This document shows positions 5,752 to 12,588 of a stretch of 12,680 bases of DNA, piece by piece. Within the stretch, counting starts at the first letter, position 1; every line of letters starts with the position of its first letter. A program made the position numbers and the translations under genes. This DNA comes from Candidatus Jordarchaeum madagascarense (GTDB lineage: Archaea; Asgardarchaeota; Jordiarchaeia; Jordiarchaeales; Jordiarchaeaceae). The notes beneath the pieces were generated by a model. It was not told where the DNA came from, searched no databases, and saw only the letters and a list, made by a program, of their open reading frames with translations. Where the stretch lies: NCBI GenBank assembly GCA_019056875.1, contig DXJA01000326.1:1-12680 (forward strand). Direction: 5' to 3'.

Positions 5752-6794
5752 CTAATTTTCTTGTTTGTTGTGTTTTTTCCATAGTGAGGGGTAGGTTCCG
5801 GTTTCCATTAGGACTCGGTTTATCTCTACTGCGATTCCGTGGTTTAATGAGTATATTTCTTCGCTGTTCATTTTTGCTTTTCCTAAGGCTACGGCTTCGT
5901 TTTTGAGGGTGAAAATGGAAACGATATTTCCTGCTTTTATTTCGGTTTCCAGCTTTACTATTCCGGGTACTGTTAGGTTGGCGCCATGGCAGATGGAGTC
6001 TACGGCTGAGTCGCGTACTAGTATTTTAGGTAGGTGTTGTAACGCGTTTTCCATTGGTTGTATTACTTTTCTTAGGAATGATTCGTCCCCTTCTTCTTTC
6101 CAAAAATGGTATGCGTCAACTACGTCGTATAGGTTTGAGAGAGAGTCCTCTTTGAAGGGCCCAGTTCGGGTGCGTCTGAGTTCTCTCATATGAGCGCCAC
6201 ATCCCAAAACCTCGCCGATATCGTGGCAGAGTTTCCTGATGTAGGTGCCCGCTTCGCAGCCGATGCGTAGAAGGCCGTTTCGTTCCTCGATTTCCGTTAG
6301 TTCAATGTAGTATATTTCTCTAGTGCGGAGCCTTCTTTTAACAGAGGAGCGAAGTGGTGGACGTTGGTATATTGGTCCAATGAATTCGTTTACAATCTTT
6401 CTGAACTTTTCTTCGGCGACATCACCGTGGAGTCGGATGACGCAAACATACTCTTTCCCTGCGGGAAGAAGGGTTTGAACCACTTTGGTTGCAGATTCCA
6501 GGGCTACGGGAAGTACTCCAGTCACTTTGGGATTTCACTGTTCCTTAAAATTTCCTATAGGAGTTCTAGTGTCCCAGCGTGACCCGCCTTTCTAAGATCT
6601 AGAATTTTTTTGACCCAACTCACTACCTCATGTGAAGTTGGGCCAGGCGGCTTGTCGACGTTGATTATTCCTTTTTGTATGTATTCTTCTATTCGGCGTT
6701 CCTTGGGCGGGGTTCCATACTCTGGGTCAGGAACCACACTAGCCTTTTCAATTAATTCTCTTTTTTTGTCACTTGGTAAAAAACGTCCAACCAT
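5752..6794 (-). CDS. cbf5: tRNA/rRNA pseudouridine synthase Cbf5, two exons joined by BHB splicing
   Basis: Cbf5 (dyskerin/TruB family) is the catalytic subunit of archaeal H/ACA RNPs and can also make tRNA pseudouridine 55. Exon 1 is 6794-6566 and exon 2 is 6533-5752; joined they give 1011 bases, 336 residues, the usual archaeal length. Unspliced, exon 1 runs AGHAGTLELL and stops. Spliced it reads AGHAGTLDPKVTGVLPVALE, with catalytic Asp77, its codon split G|AT. Further motifs are YQRPPLRSSVKRRLRTR (about 132-148) and EAGTYIRKLCHDIGE (170-184); a PUA domain covers about 246-328. The ATG at 6794 has GGGGAT upstream. It follows rpl14e by 91 bases and faces the tRNA. Codons end mostly in A or C. 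The exact restoration of a catalytic motif makes a pseudogene unlikely. Confidence 0.95.
6534..6565 (-). other. 32-base BHB intron in cbf5 pre-mRNA
   Basis: On the coding strand the outer helix is GGGA (6575-6572) with UCCC (6532-6529). The central 4-bp helix is CACU (6571-6568) with AGUG (6539-6536). The bulges are AG|A (6567-6565) and AA|A (6535-6533). Cutting after the second base of each bulge removes 32 bases and restores Gly-Thr-Leu-Asp-Pro. An inner UCCU/AGGA stem closes the intron loop. cbf5 introns near this position are established in Aeropyrum and Sulfolobus; the same site here is inference from the motif position. Confidence 0.93.
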
Positions 6795-6885
6795 TAGACT
6801 ATCCCCACTAATTTTTTCAGTAATTCCTTTTGGAATTAAAATAAAAAGGAGTAAGGATATGAATGTTTAGATTATTTTATATTTT

Positions 6886-7167
6886 CTAAATATTGATTTT
6901 TACTGTTTCTTTCATCAAGTCTAGCAGGCCGGCTTTTTCGAGCCCCCCCGCGATCTCACTGTCTTCGGCTCCGCGTTTGATTTCAATCTTGTCCTGTGTG
7001 ACTTCTAGATGTTTAATGTTTGATTTGCGTCTTCTAACCTTGTTTATCGTGGGTGGTCCGGTGATAAGGACATAGTTTTTGTCGATTATTTCTACTATTA
7101 CGCATCTTTTGCCGGCTTCCCTTCCTGATATTTTCACACAAATTTTTCCAGGTTCAATTGCAGCCAT
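6886..7167 (-). CDS. rpl14e: 50S ribosomal protein L14e (eL14)
   Basis: Large-subunit protein eL14, shared by eukaryotes and many archaea, 93 residues, a normal archaeal length. It has the KOW-like opening IEPGKICVKISGREAGKRCVIVEIIDKNYVLITGP, then the basic NKVRRRKSNIKHLEVT motif typical of the family. The ATG at 7167 has GGAGG about 9 bases upstream. The order cmk-rpl14e-cbf5 is widely conserved in archaea and supports the call. The 62-base gap from cmk holds an inverted repeat. Like cbf5, its codons end mostly in A or C. Confidence 0.95.
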   Translation of the reverse strand: MAAIEPGKICVKISGREAGKRCVIVEIIDKNYVLITGPPTINKVRRRKSNIKHLEVTQDKIEIKRGAEDSEIAGGLEKAGLLDLMKETVKINI

Positions 7168-7197
7168 TTTTATAAACCTCCAGTCTCTCTTGAGTCT

Positions 7198-7238
7198 TCC
7201 TCCTAGGTCACCCTAGTAGGCTCACCCTCTTAGGAGGA
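7198..7238 (-). repeat. inverted repeat spanning the cmk stop and the rpl14e leader
   Basis: The 8-base arms TCCTCCTA (7198-7205) and TAGGAGGA (7231-7238) are perfect inverted copies with 25 bases between. Between them GGTCACCC and GGCTCACCC form a near direct repeat. One arm overlaps the cmk stop. On the transcript the other arm reads UAGGAGGA, which resembles a ribosome-binding site but is not the one used by rpl14e. It could be a leader structure or a processing site. Confidence 0.5.
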
Positions 7239-7772
7239 CGAGGTAAGATACTCTTCCACGACAGTATTTAAAATCTTTACTACAGAGTTGAGTAGCCATA
7301 ATTCGGTGTTAATTATTATATCAAAAATAGAGTAGTCATCGATATCGATGTTATAAATTCTTTTAAACCTCTCCTTTTCGCTCTTCTCTCTGTGGAGTGT
7401 TTCCTCAAGAGATTCTTTATACGTTTTGTTGTCTCTTTCAGACAATCTTTTAACTCTCACTTCCAATGGGGCGGTCAGTAATATTTTTATATCAGCAAAC
7501 TCTCTGGCTTTCCACGCGCTCAAACGAGCATCAATAACCACGTTTCCTTCTTTTGCGGCTTGAATAGTCTGCTCATCAATCTCACGATCTATTTCGGGAT
7601 TTTCCTCAACGTAACGGCTAAACTCCTCAAGGAGCATGCCCTTTTCCTTAGCTAGACGGCGAAAAATTTCTCCCGAAGAAAGGTACCTCAAATTAAAATT
7701 CTTTGCTAGGAGCTTAGCACAACTGGATTTTCCCACACCATGTAAACCGCTAATGGTTACAACAATGCCCAC
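7230..7772 (-). CDS. cmk: cytidylate kinase
   Basis: Nucleoside monophosphate kinase that phosphorylates CMP/dCMP using ATP; 180 residues, typical for the short archaeal type. The Walker A P-loop is GLHGVGKS (residues 9-16). The YLSSGEIFRRLA segment and VVIDARLSAWKA are CMP-binding-region hallmarks, and the LSERDNKTY...REKSEKERF lid follows. The GTG start at 7772 overlaps the rpl34e stop by one base (TAGTG), indicating coupled translation. The conserved order rpl34e-cmk-rpl14e-cbf5 supports the assignment over other P-loop kinases. Confidence 0.93.
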   Translation of the reverse strand: MGIVVTISGLHGVGKSSCAKLLAKNFNLRYLSSGEIFRRLAKEKGMLLEEFSRYVEENPEIDREIDEQTIQAAKEGNVVIDARLSAWKAREFADIKILLTAPLEVRVKRLSERDNKTYKESLEETLHREKSEKERFKRIYNIDIDDYSIFDIIINTELWLLNSVVKILNTVVEEYLTSSS

Positions 7773-8038
7773 TATTCGCTGCCCCTGATGCTACTCTTAT
7801 AAAACGATTTTAAACATTTGGAACAAAGATATCCGCCATAAGGTCTTTCCGGTCGTCGCTGAGTTTTTGATTTGGCATCAGAAGTGGGTTCACTCCAGCA
7901 ACCCGGAAGATGCGCCCCACAAGAGGCGCAAACTGGTTTGCTATCCTTCCTTCCACTATAATGGGTAACCAGTCGTCTTCCTGACGTTCTAACTTTTTTC
8001 CTTCCCATAGATCTGGACCTGTACCTCGGACTAGGCAA
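7772..8038 (-). CDS. rpl34e: 50S ribosomal protein L34e (eL34)
   Basis: Large-subunit protein eL34, 88 residues, archaeal size. The opening PSPRYRSRSMGRKKVRTSGRR is typical, and RPERPYGGYLCSKCLK near the C-terminus is a family signature. Two CxxC pairs, Cys37/Cys40 and Cys72/Cys75, form the zinc ribbon; Cys47 is extra. The TTG start at 8038 has GGTGAT about 6 bases upstream. The gene begins 12 bases after DUF106 ends and overlaps cmk by one base, so the three are one transcription unit. No irregularities apart from the start codon. Confidence 0.95.
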   Translation of the reverse strand: MPSPRYRSRSMGRKKVRTSGRRLVTHYSGRKDSKPVCASCGAHLPGCWSEPTSDAKSKTQRRPERPYGGYLCSKCLKSFYKSSIRGSE

Positions 8039-8050
8039 CTCATCACCAAC

Positions 8051-8734
8051 CTACGTTTCAAAGTTTACTCCAAACAAACGCTGAAAAATACCAGCAAAAG
8101 CAAAGTTACTGATAAAATACCACCATAGAAAATAGACTCCGAACCCCGGTATAATAGACCAAGCATCCCCGGCACTGAGAATATTCATGCCCGCAAAGAA
8201 GCGCATAAACGTGTATACCTCTGAGGGCATTGCCCATATATAAATCCCAGGCCAGTAACCAATTCCACCCAACCACCAGATTAACCAGTTAATGTCCAAA
8301 TACTGCGGTCCGATCATTCCTCCCAGCATTCCCTCGGGAATTCCGGGGATACTGGATAGGTTAATTGGAAGCACCGCAACAACAGAGGGCATCTGTGGCC
8401 CGAATCCTGGAGCACCGTATAGATTGTTTAGGTAGTAAAACAGAATAAAAAAGGGTATCATATAAATGAGAGTTGGCTTAAAACGTGTTGACGCTTGTTC
8501 CCTCTGGATTCTTTCAATGAACTTTTTTTTCCGCTCTAATTTCAATAATAATTTTTGGTTGTTTTCCTCTTTCGCTTTTGCCGTTGCTTCTCGGTGTTTC
8601 CGAATCTCTCTACTATATCTACGGATCTTAGCTACGGGTAAAACTATCCTGTTAACCGCACTAGCAGTGATGCTGAGCAAAAGAGCAGCACCAAGAACAA
8701 TCCACATTGATTCAGGGGGAGTGTAAATACTCAT
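8051..8734 (-). CDS. DUF106 (Ylp1/EMC3/TMCO1-like) membrane insertase homologue
   Basis: Membrane protein of 227 residues of the archaeal DUF106 family, distantly related to Oxa1/YidC and EMC3. It has three likely membrane segments: about 11-31, 86-105 and 195-218. Between the first two is a highly charged, cytosolic coiled-coil-like stretch (36-80), the family's signature layout. A hydrophobic, Gly/Pro/Trp-rich region (106-190) precedes the last helix. The ATG at 8734 has AGGTGATT 5 bases upstream. Its location right after secY-adkA is conserved in archaea and fits a role in membrane protein insertion beside SecY. Insertase activity is known only for a few homologues. Confidence 0.88.
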   Translation of the reverse strand: MSIYTPPESMWIVLGAALLLSITASAVNRIVLPVAKIRRYSREIRKHREATAKAKEENNQKLLLKLERKKKFIERIQREQASTRFKPTLIYMIPFFILFYYLNNLYGAPGFGPQMPSVVAVLPINLSSIPGIPEGMLGGMIGPQYLDINWLIWWLGGIGYWPGIYIWAMPSEVYTFMRFFAGMNILSAGDAWSIIPGFGVYFLWWYFISNFAFAGIFQRLFGVNFET

Positions 8735-8762
8735 TGAATCACCTTACAGTGTATTATTAATT

Positions 8763-9368
8763 CTATCTTTTTAACGCCTTAAATAATTTAACTGTTTCAG
8801 CAGCAGCTTCTTCTGCCTTTCCATCATGATTCATAATTATCTTCGTAGTAGAGCCGGTGACCTCAGCACAGGCTATAGCAGCCGCCCTACATAATTCTTG
8901 ATGCAATTTTATCTCCTCAACAGTTTCTACATCACGGTTTCTTGCCTCATCCTTACTACGTCTACCTGCGATCTCCTCTGGAAAAGCCTCCACCAAGATA
9001 ATAACGTTAGGGCAAAGAGCTTCAGCAACCCAGGTAGGAATACCCGGCAGGAAACCTTCAGGTGTCCTAATCAGCATATGCGTGTCCACAATCACAATCT
9101 TATCCTTCGCCATATCAGCTATCTTTTCAGCCGCTAAACGCTGTATCTCACGTTGCACCTCTGTTTTTAAGTTCCTCATCTGATCCCTGTCCTCAACTGC
9201 GCCCTTAGACTTGGCCTCTTCAAACATCACCGTTCCATAGTTTACTAACACAACCTCATCAGAACCCGAAGCTCTAGCAGCCTCTAGCGTAGCATCAAGG
9301 ACCGTGGTTTTACCAACACCCGGAATTCCAGTTAAGACGATTATTCTGCCTTGCCTATTAGTCAACAC
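8763..9368 (-). CDS. adkA: adenylate kinase, archaeal AdkA type
   Basis: Archaeal adenylate kinase interconverting AMP, ADP and ATP; 201 residues, close to the usual 190-200. The P-loop is GIPGVGKT (residues 14-21), then NYGTVMFEEAK and DQMRNL, and the AMP-region motif IVDTHMLIRTPEGFLPGIP (about 93-111). SKDEARNRD is the lid. The upstream GGGAGG could serve either GTG at 9368 (about 4 bases) or the next codon, TTG at 9365 (7 bases), so the start may be one residue later. It starts 11 bases after secY, the conserved archaeal order. No irregularities. Confidence 0.95.
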   Translation of the reverse strand: MLTNRQGRIIVLTGIPGVGKTTVLDATLEAARASGSDEVVLVNYGTVMFEEAKSKGAVEDRDQMRNLKTEVQREIQRLAAEKIADMAKDKIVIVDTHMLIRTPEGFLPGIPTWVAEALCPNVIILVEAFPEEIAGRRSKDEARNRDVETVEEIKLHQELCRAAAIACAEVTGSTTKIIMNHDGKAEEAAAETVKLFKALKR

Positions 9369-9379
9369 AATGCCTCCCT

Positions 9380-11065
9380 TTATCCGATACCAAGCAGTCC
9401 TCTCAAAGCGGGATTAATACTTGCAAGCTGTTCCTGTGCAATTATTTGATAGTATTGGTAAATAATGCCCACCGTTAAAAGCACACCGACACCCGAACCC
9501 AAAGCACCGGCAAAATCCGCTAAAGCCGCTAAAACACCAACACCCAGACCGCCAAGAATCGTAACCACCGGAATATACCTATCCAGTATTTTCTCAACAA
9601 TCTTGGGTGATCTCCTAAACCCTGGAACCATCATTCCCGCTTGTATAAGTTGATTTGCAATGTCCCGAGAACTCAACCCAGACACATCGATCCAGATGTA
9701 TGCAAAAAGCCCACAGAAACCAGAGAAGAGCAGGAGATAAATCCCAGCTCTCACCGGGTTGGCAAAAACAGATGATAAACCAGAGGGGGTTGTAAGATAA
9801 TACACTAAACCACCATAAGGCGCTAGTTGTCCCTGCGCACCCCACGAAGGAATAAATTGACCCAAAACATTAGCTATGGGATTAAAGTTCCAGCCAACAT
9901 TGTACTGTGCTATCCAATAAACATCCGGCAACCAATTATAACTGCCTGGCGATAACGCCAAAAGATTGTATATGGGTTGAAAACCAAAACCGGGATTGGT
10001 CCAAAGAACCTGAGCCAGCAGTAAAGCGTTCGCATAAAGCGCCCAAACAAGTATAACAGGAATATTCGAAGTGTAGAAGAACTTAATAGGATAACGGCCC
10101 CGAAAACCACGGTAACGAGCATACTGAAGCGGAATCTCAACCCTCACAGATTCAATATAAACAACAACAAGAAATGTAATAAAAGCTGCAATCAAACCAA
10201 TCAAATCGGGTTGGCCAGAGCCTCTGTTAAAAAGATGCCAAATATCCGCATTAGGATACAAAAGATCAAATATAAAAGCATCCCTAGCCCACGCCGTAGC
10301 ATAGGGAAGACCGGTGGTAAAATACGTGAAATCCGTCGTACTTGAGGGGGGAAAGATCCTTCTAAACTGGCTTATAGTCTGCTGAAATACACTATAAGTA
10401 TAACTATAAGGAAACGATAAGGTTTGAACAAGTGCGATAATTATACCGCCAGCCAGATAGTCATAAGGGCTCCCAGTGGTGTTAAAACAGCCCCAAAAAA
10501 TCTGGCCTGCAACGTTCGCGGCAATAAACAAACTCACACCACTACCAAGACCCCAACCCTTCTGAATGGTCTCATCCATCAAAATTAGCAAAGTCCCCGC
10601 AACAGTTAACTGAATAAAAACCAGCAACACCTTATCAAAACTAAGCTGCCCATAAGCACCAGAAAGAATATAGATACTAGCCTGAACCACCGTGACCAGA
10701 AAAGCCAAAACCTTCTGAGTCCCAGTAAACAAAGCACGATCCTCAGGATCACCATAATTCATCTCAATCAAACGACTACCAACAAGCAACTGCATAATTA
10801 AACCAGCAGTCACAATAGGGCCGATACCCAACTCCATCAAAGTACCACGCGACGATGCAAGAATAGTACGCATCCAAAAGAGATAATCGTAGCCTTGTTG
10901 TGATTGTATTCCGAATAGGGGTATGTTGGACATCACTAGGAAGATTAGCAGTATTACTCCGGTCCACATAATTTTCTCTCTGAATGATACTGTTCGCTGG
11001 GGGGTTCTGATTTCTGGAAATATTTTTATTAGTGGTCTGAATATGTTTAGGAAGAGGCCGGCCAT
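9380..11065 (-). CDS. secY: preprotein translocase subunit SecY, with enlarged extracytoplasmic loops
   Basis: Central pore subunit of the Sec translocon. The N-terminal amphipathic segment, first helix, plug region (GTLMELGIGPIVTAGLIMQLL), GWGLGSGVSLFIAANVAG before helix 5, ESVRVEIPLQYARYRGFRGRYPIKFFYTSNIPVIL (helix 6/7 loop) and the C-terminal helices identify it. Length is 561 residues from the ATG at 11065 (an in-frame GTG at 11077 adds four); archaeal SecY is usually about 430-490. The excess lies in the helix 5-6 and 7-8 loops, predicted outside, rich in Tyr, Trp, Asn, Gly and Pro. The ribosome-binding site is weak (AAGTGA). About 60 N-terminal codons end in A/C and the rest in G/T, an abrupt change near 10888. 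Confidence 0.95.
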   Translation of the reverse strand: MAGLFLNIFRPLIKIFPEIRTPQRTVSFREKIMWTGVILLIFLVMSNIPLFGIQSQQGYDYLFWMRTILASSRGTLMELGIGPIVTAGLIMQLLVGSRLIEMNYGDPEDRALFTGTQKVLAFLVTVVQASIYILSGAYGQLSFDKVLLVFIQLTVAGTLLILMDETIQKGWGLGSGVSLFIAANVAGQIFWGCFNTTGSPYDYLAGGIIIALVQTLSFPYSYTYSVFQQTISQFRRIFPPSSTTDFTYFTTGLPYATAWARDAFIFDLLYPNADIWHLFNRGSGQPDLIGLIAAFITFLVVVYIESVRVEIPLQYARYRGFRGRYPIKFFYTSNIPVILVWALYANALLLAQVLWTNPGFGFQPIYNLLALSPGSYNWLPDVYWIAQYNVGWNFNPIANVLGQFIPSWGAQGQLAPYGGLVYYLTTPSGLSSVFANPVRAGIYLLLFSGFCGLFAYIWIDVSGLSSRDIANQLIQAGMMVPGFRRSPKIVEKILDRYIPVVTILGGLGVGVLAALADFAGALGSGVGVLLTVGIIYQYYQIIAQEQLASINPALRGLLGIG

Positions 11066-11170
11066 TTTTCTTTTCACTTCTTGGTTTTTTGTTTTGAGGT
11101 CTGGTTTGTTTGACTTGAAATGTTTATTTGATTTTCTTTATATTTTTTGCTGTTGTATCCTATTTTTTAG

Positions 11171-11185
11171 GTTTATATTTTTATT
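11171..11185 (-). promoter_or_regulatory. TATA-like element upstream of secY
   Basis: The plus strand reads GTTTATATTTTTATT, so the minus strand has AATAAAAATATAAAC, an archaeal BRE/TATA-like element about 105 bases before the secY start. The same 15 bases recur at 12589-12603 upstream of hsp20. The surrounding 231-base gap has no credible gene. It may be chance in AT-rich DNA. Confidence 0.3.
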
Positions 11186-11296
11186 GGCTCTTTTTTGGGA
11201 AGCAGTCTTTTTTATTTACATTATGTTTTTTCTTGAGTTGAATCTTTGTAGATTATTTCAAATCGAATCTAATACTGTTGTTTAAGAGCCGTTTTT

Positions 11297-11737
11297 TTAT
11301 TTTTTGGGAGTGACGGTTTTTCCGCCTGCTTTTTCTATTTTTTCTTTTGCTTTTTCGCTGAAGATTTCTGCTTTTACTAGGAGTGGTTTTGTTACTTTGC
11401 CTGTTCCAAGTACTTTGGTGTATCCATGTTTGTGGAGGTCTATTACAAGTAATTTTTCTTGTTTTTCTGTAGAGAGTTTTTCGGCGTTTTGGTCTATTTC
11501 GCCCACATTGATGGTTTCGTGTGTTGTGACTAGTCCTTTATATCTGATGAATCCGTGTTTTCCAAAGTAGTTTGGGTCGTTTTTGATGGTTTGTACCCAG
11601 TGGTGTTTGTGTCCTCCGGTCTGGCCTTTTCCTCCTCTTTGGCCTTTGCTTCTGTGTCCTCCTATTTGTCCGTAGCCATGGGTTCTGGAACCACGCATTT
11701 TTCGCACTTTTTTTCTTCTTCTTATCACTGTTACCAC
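11297..11737 (-). CDS. rpl15: 50S ribosomal protein L15 (uL15)
   Basis: Large-subunit protein uL15, 146 residues, normal for archaea. It has the typical basic opening KKVRKMRGSRTHGYGQIGGHRSKGQRGGKGQTGGHKH, then WVQTIKNDPNYFGKHGF, and ends with the GGKTVTPKK tail. Two in-frame GTG codons could start it: 11737 (used here) and 11728 (giving MIRRRKKVRKMRG), the latter having GTGGT upstream. The start is therefore uncertain by three residues. rpl15 before secY is the conserved spc-operon order, but the usual rpl30 upstream is replaced by hsp20. Codons end almost wholly in A or C. Confidence 0.95.
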   Translation of the reverse strand: MVTVIRRRKKVRKMRGSRTHGYGQIGGHRSKGQRGGKGQTGGHKHHWVQTIKNDPNYFGKHGFIRYKGLVTTHETINVGEIDQNAEKLSTEKQEKLLVIDLHKHGYTKVLGTGKVTKPLLVKAEIFSEKAKEKIEKAGGKTVTPKK

Positions 11738-11869
11738 ACGCTTTCTAATCTGATGTTGTATATTGTTGTAGTTGCATTAAGCTTGGCTTCTTTATATTTT
11801 TTGCTACCAAATGGTGGTGTGAGGCTAAAAATAGTTTTGGGATGCTTTTTTATTGTTTGAAGTATTAAA

Positions 11870-11880
11870 GTTTTATAAAA
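11870..11880 (-). promoter_or_regulatory. TATA-like element upstream of rpl15
   Basis: The minus strand reads TTTTATAAAAC, a fair archaeal TATA box, in the 208-base gap between hsp20 and rpl15. It directly follows a run of seven T (minus strand, 11883-11877), which could end the hsp20 transcript. The distance to the rpl15 start implies a leader of about 110 bases. Confidence 0.38.
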
Positions 11881-11883
11881 AAA
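11877..11883 (-). terminator. possible T-tract terminator after hsp20
   Basis: Seven T on the minus strand (CTC then T7), about 65 bases past the hsp20 stop. It overlaps the rpl15 TATA-like element. No hairpin is seen; support is the U tract and position only. Confidence 0.25.
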
Positions 11884-11945
11884 GAGTGCTTTTTTGTATT
11901 TTTGGATGTTTTGGGGGGAGATTTATTGCCTATTTTGTTTTTGTT

Positions 11946-12464
11946 TTAGGCTTTTTGGGCTCTTATTTCTAGTACTCTGTTTTTGTAGCTGGATTCTACA
12001 GTTTGGGGGTTAATTTTGCAGGGCATTTGGATTTCTTTGTTAAATTTTTTCATGTTGGCGTTGACCCAGATGTAGATTGTGTTTTTTGTGGCATCCACTT
12101 TTATGTCGTCTTTTCTCACGCCGGGAATTTCTGCTACTACGATGATTTCTTTTCCTTCATCGAACACGTCGACTAGGGGTTCTTCTTCTTGTTTTTGTTC
12201 AAGTTGTACTGTGGGTTTGAATGGATTTTCGCCTTTTCCGATTGGTTTGATTTGGGGCTTCCCATCTGGACCAATAGTTACTGAGAAACCGTAAAACATG
12301 GGTGGCGGGTTTCTTAGAAATTCTCCTGGATCTCGGAATATTTTTTCCGGGTTCTTAAAGAGTTGTCGCATCATTTCCTCTATTATTTCTTGGAATTGTT
12401 CAAAGTTTTCGAAGATATCCCAGAAGGGGTCGCGACGCTTTCTTTTTTTGTCACGGTCATCCAA
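11946..12464 (-). CDS. hsp20: small heat shock protein Hsp20, archaeal type
   Basis: Alpha-crystallin-domain chaperone that holds unfolding proteins, cytosolic; 172 residues. The N-terminal region is charged, with aromatic residues (FWDIFENFEQFQEI). The segment MFYGFSVTIGPDGKPQIKPIG (57-76) marks the archaeal Hsp20 subgroup. The alpha-crystallin domain is about 96-170, with EPLVDVFDEGKEIIVVAEIPGV and the closing NRVLEIRA. The protein ends right after the domain, without an IxI C-terminal motif. The TTG start at 12464 has GGAGG about 9 bases upstream; a nearby ATG is in another frame. A chaperone gene where the spc-operon ribosomal genes normally sit is unusual. Confidence 0.92.
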   Translation of the reverse strand: MDDRDKKRKRRDPFWDIFENFEQFQEIIEEMMRQLFKNPEKIFRDPGEFLRNPPPMFYGFSVTIGPDGKPQIKPIGKGENPFKPTVQLEQKQEEEPLVDVFDEGKEIIVVAEIPGVRKDDIKVDATKNTIYIWVNANMKKFNKEIQMPCKINPQTVESSYKNRVLEIRAQKA

Positions 12465-12500
12465 TACATAGAGCCTCCTACTAAACGTGATACAACCGCG

Positions 12501-12510
12501 GTATAATAAT
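12501..12510 (-). promoter_or_regulatory. TATA-like element and palindrome upstream of hsp20
   Basis: The minus strand reads ATTATTATAC, about 40 bases before the TTG start, which would place the transcript start just before the GGAGG ribosome-binding site. A perfect 8-base palindrome, ACCGCGGT, lies at 12495-12502, between TATA and start, where an archaeal repressor would bind. Motif-based only. Confidence 0.4.
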
Positions 12511-12588
12511 CTATCGAAAGCGGTGTTTGTCTAGGGGAAGATGGAGAATTCTTCAATGTTTTTATTCTGTTAACATCCAAATTTTTTT

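Noticed and set aside
5752..6794. cbf5 as a frameshifted pseudogene or two separate genes
   Set aside because: The 32-base interruption forms an exact BHB, and its removal restores the catalytic motif; random damage would not do this.
7810..8061. 83-residue minus-strand open frame overlapping rpl34e
   Set aside because: It is an out-of-frame shadow of rpl34e, which has the conserved zinc ribbon and a good ribosome-binding site.
10923..11285. 120-residue plus-strand open frame
   Set aside because: Phe/Leu-rich translation of the antisense of secY's start and a T-rich gap; low complexity, no ribosome-binding site considered credible.
12383..12580. 65-residue minus-strand open frame over the hsp20 start
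   Set aside because: Different frame from hsp20, whose alpha-crystallin domain and TTG with GGAGG are well supported.
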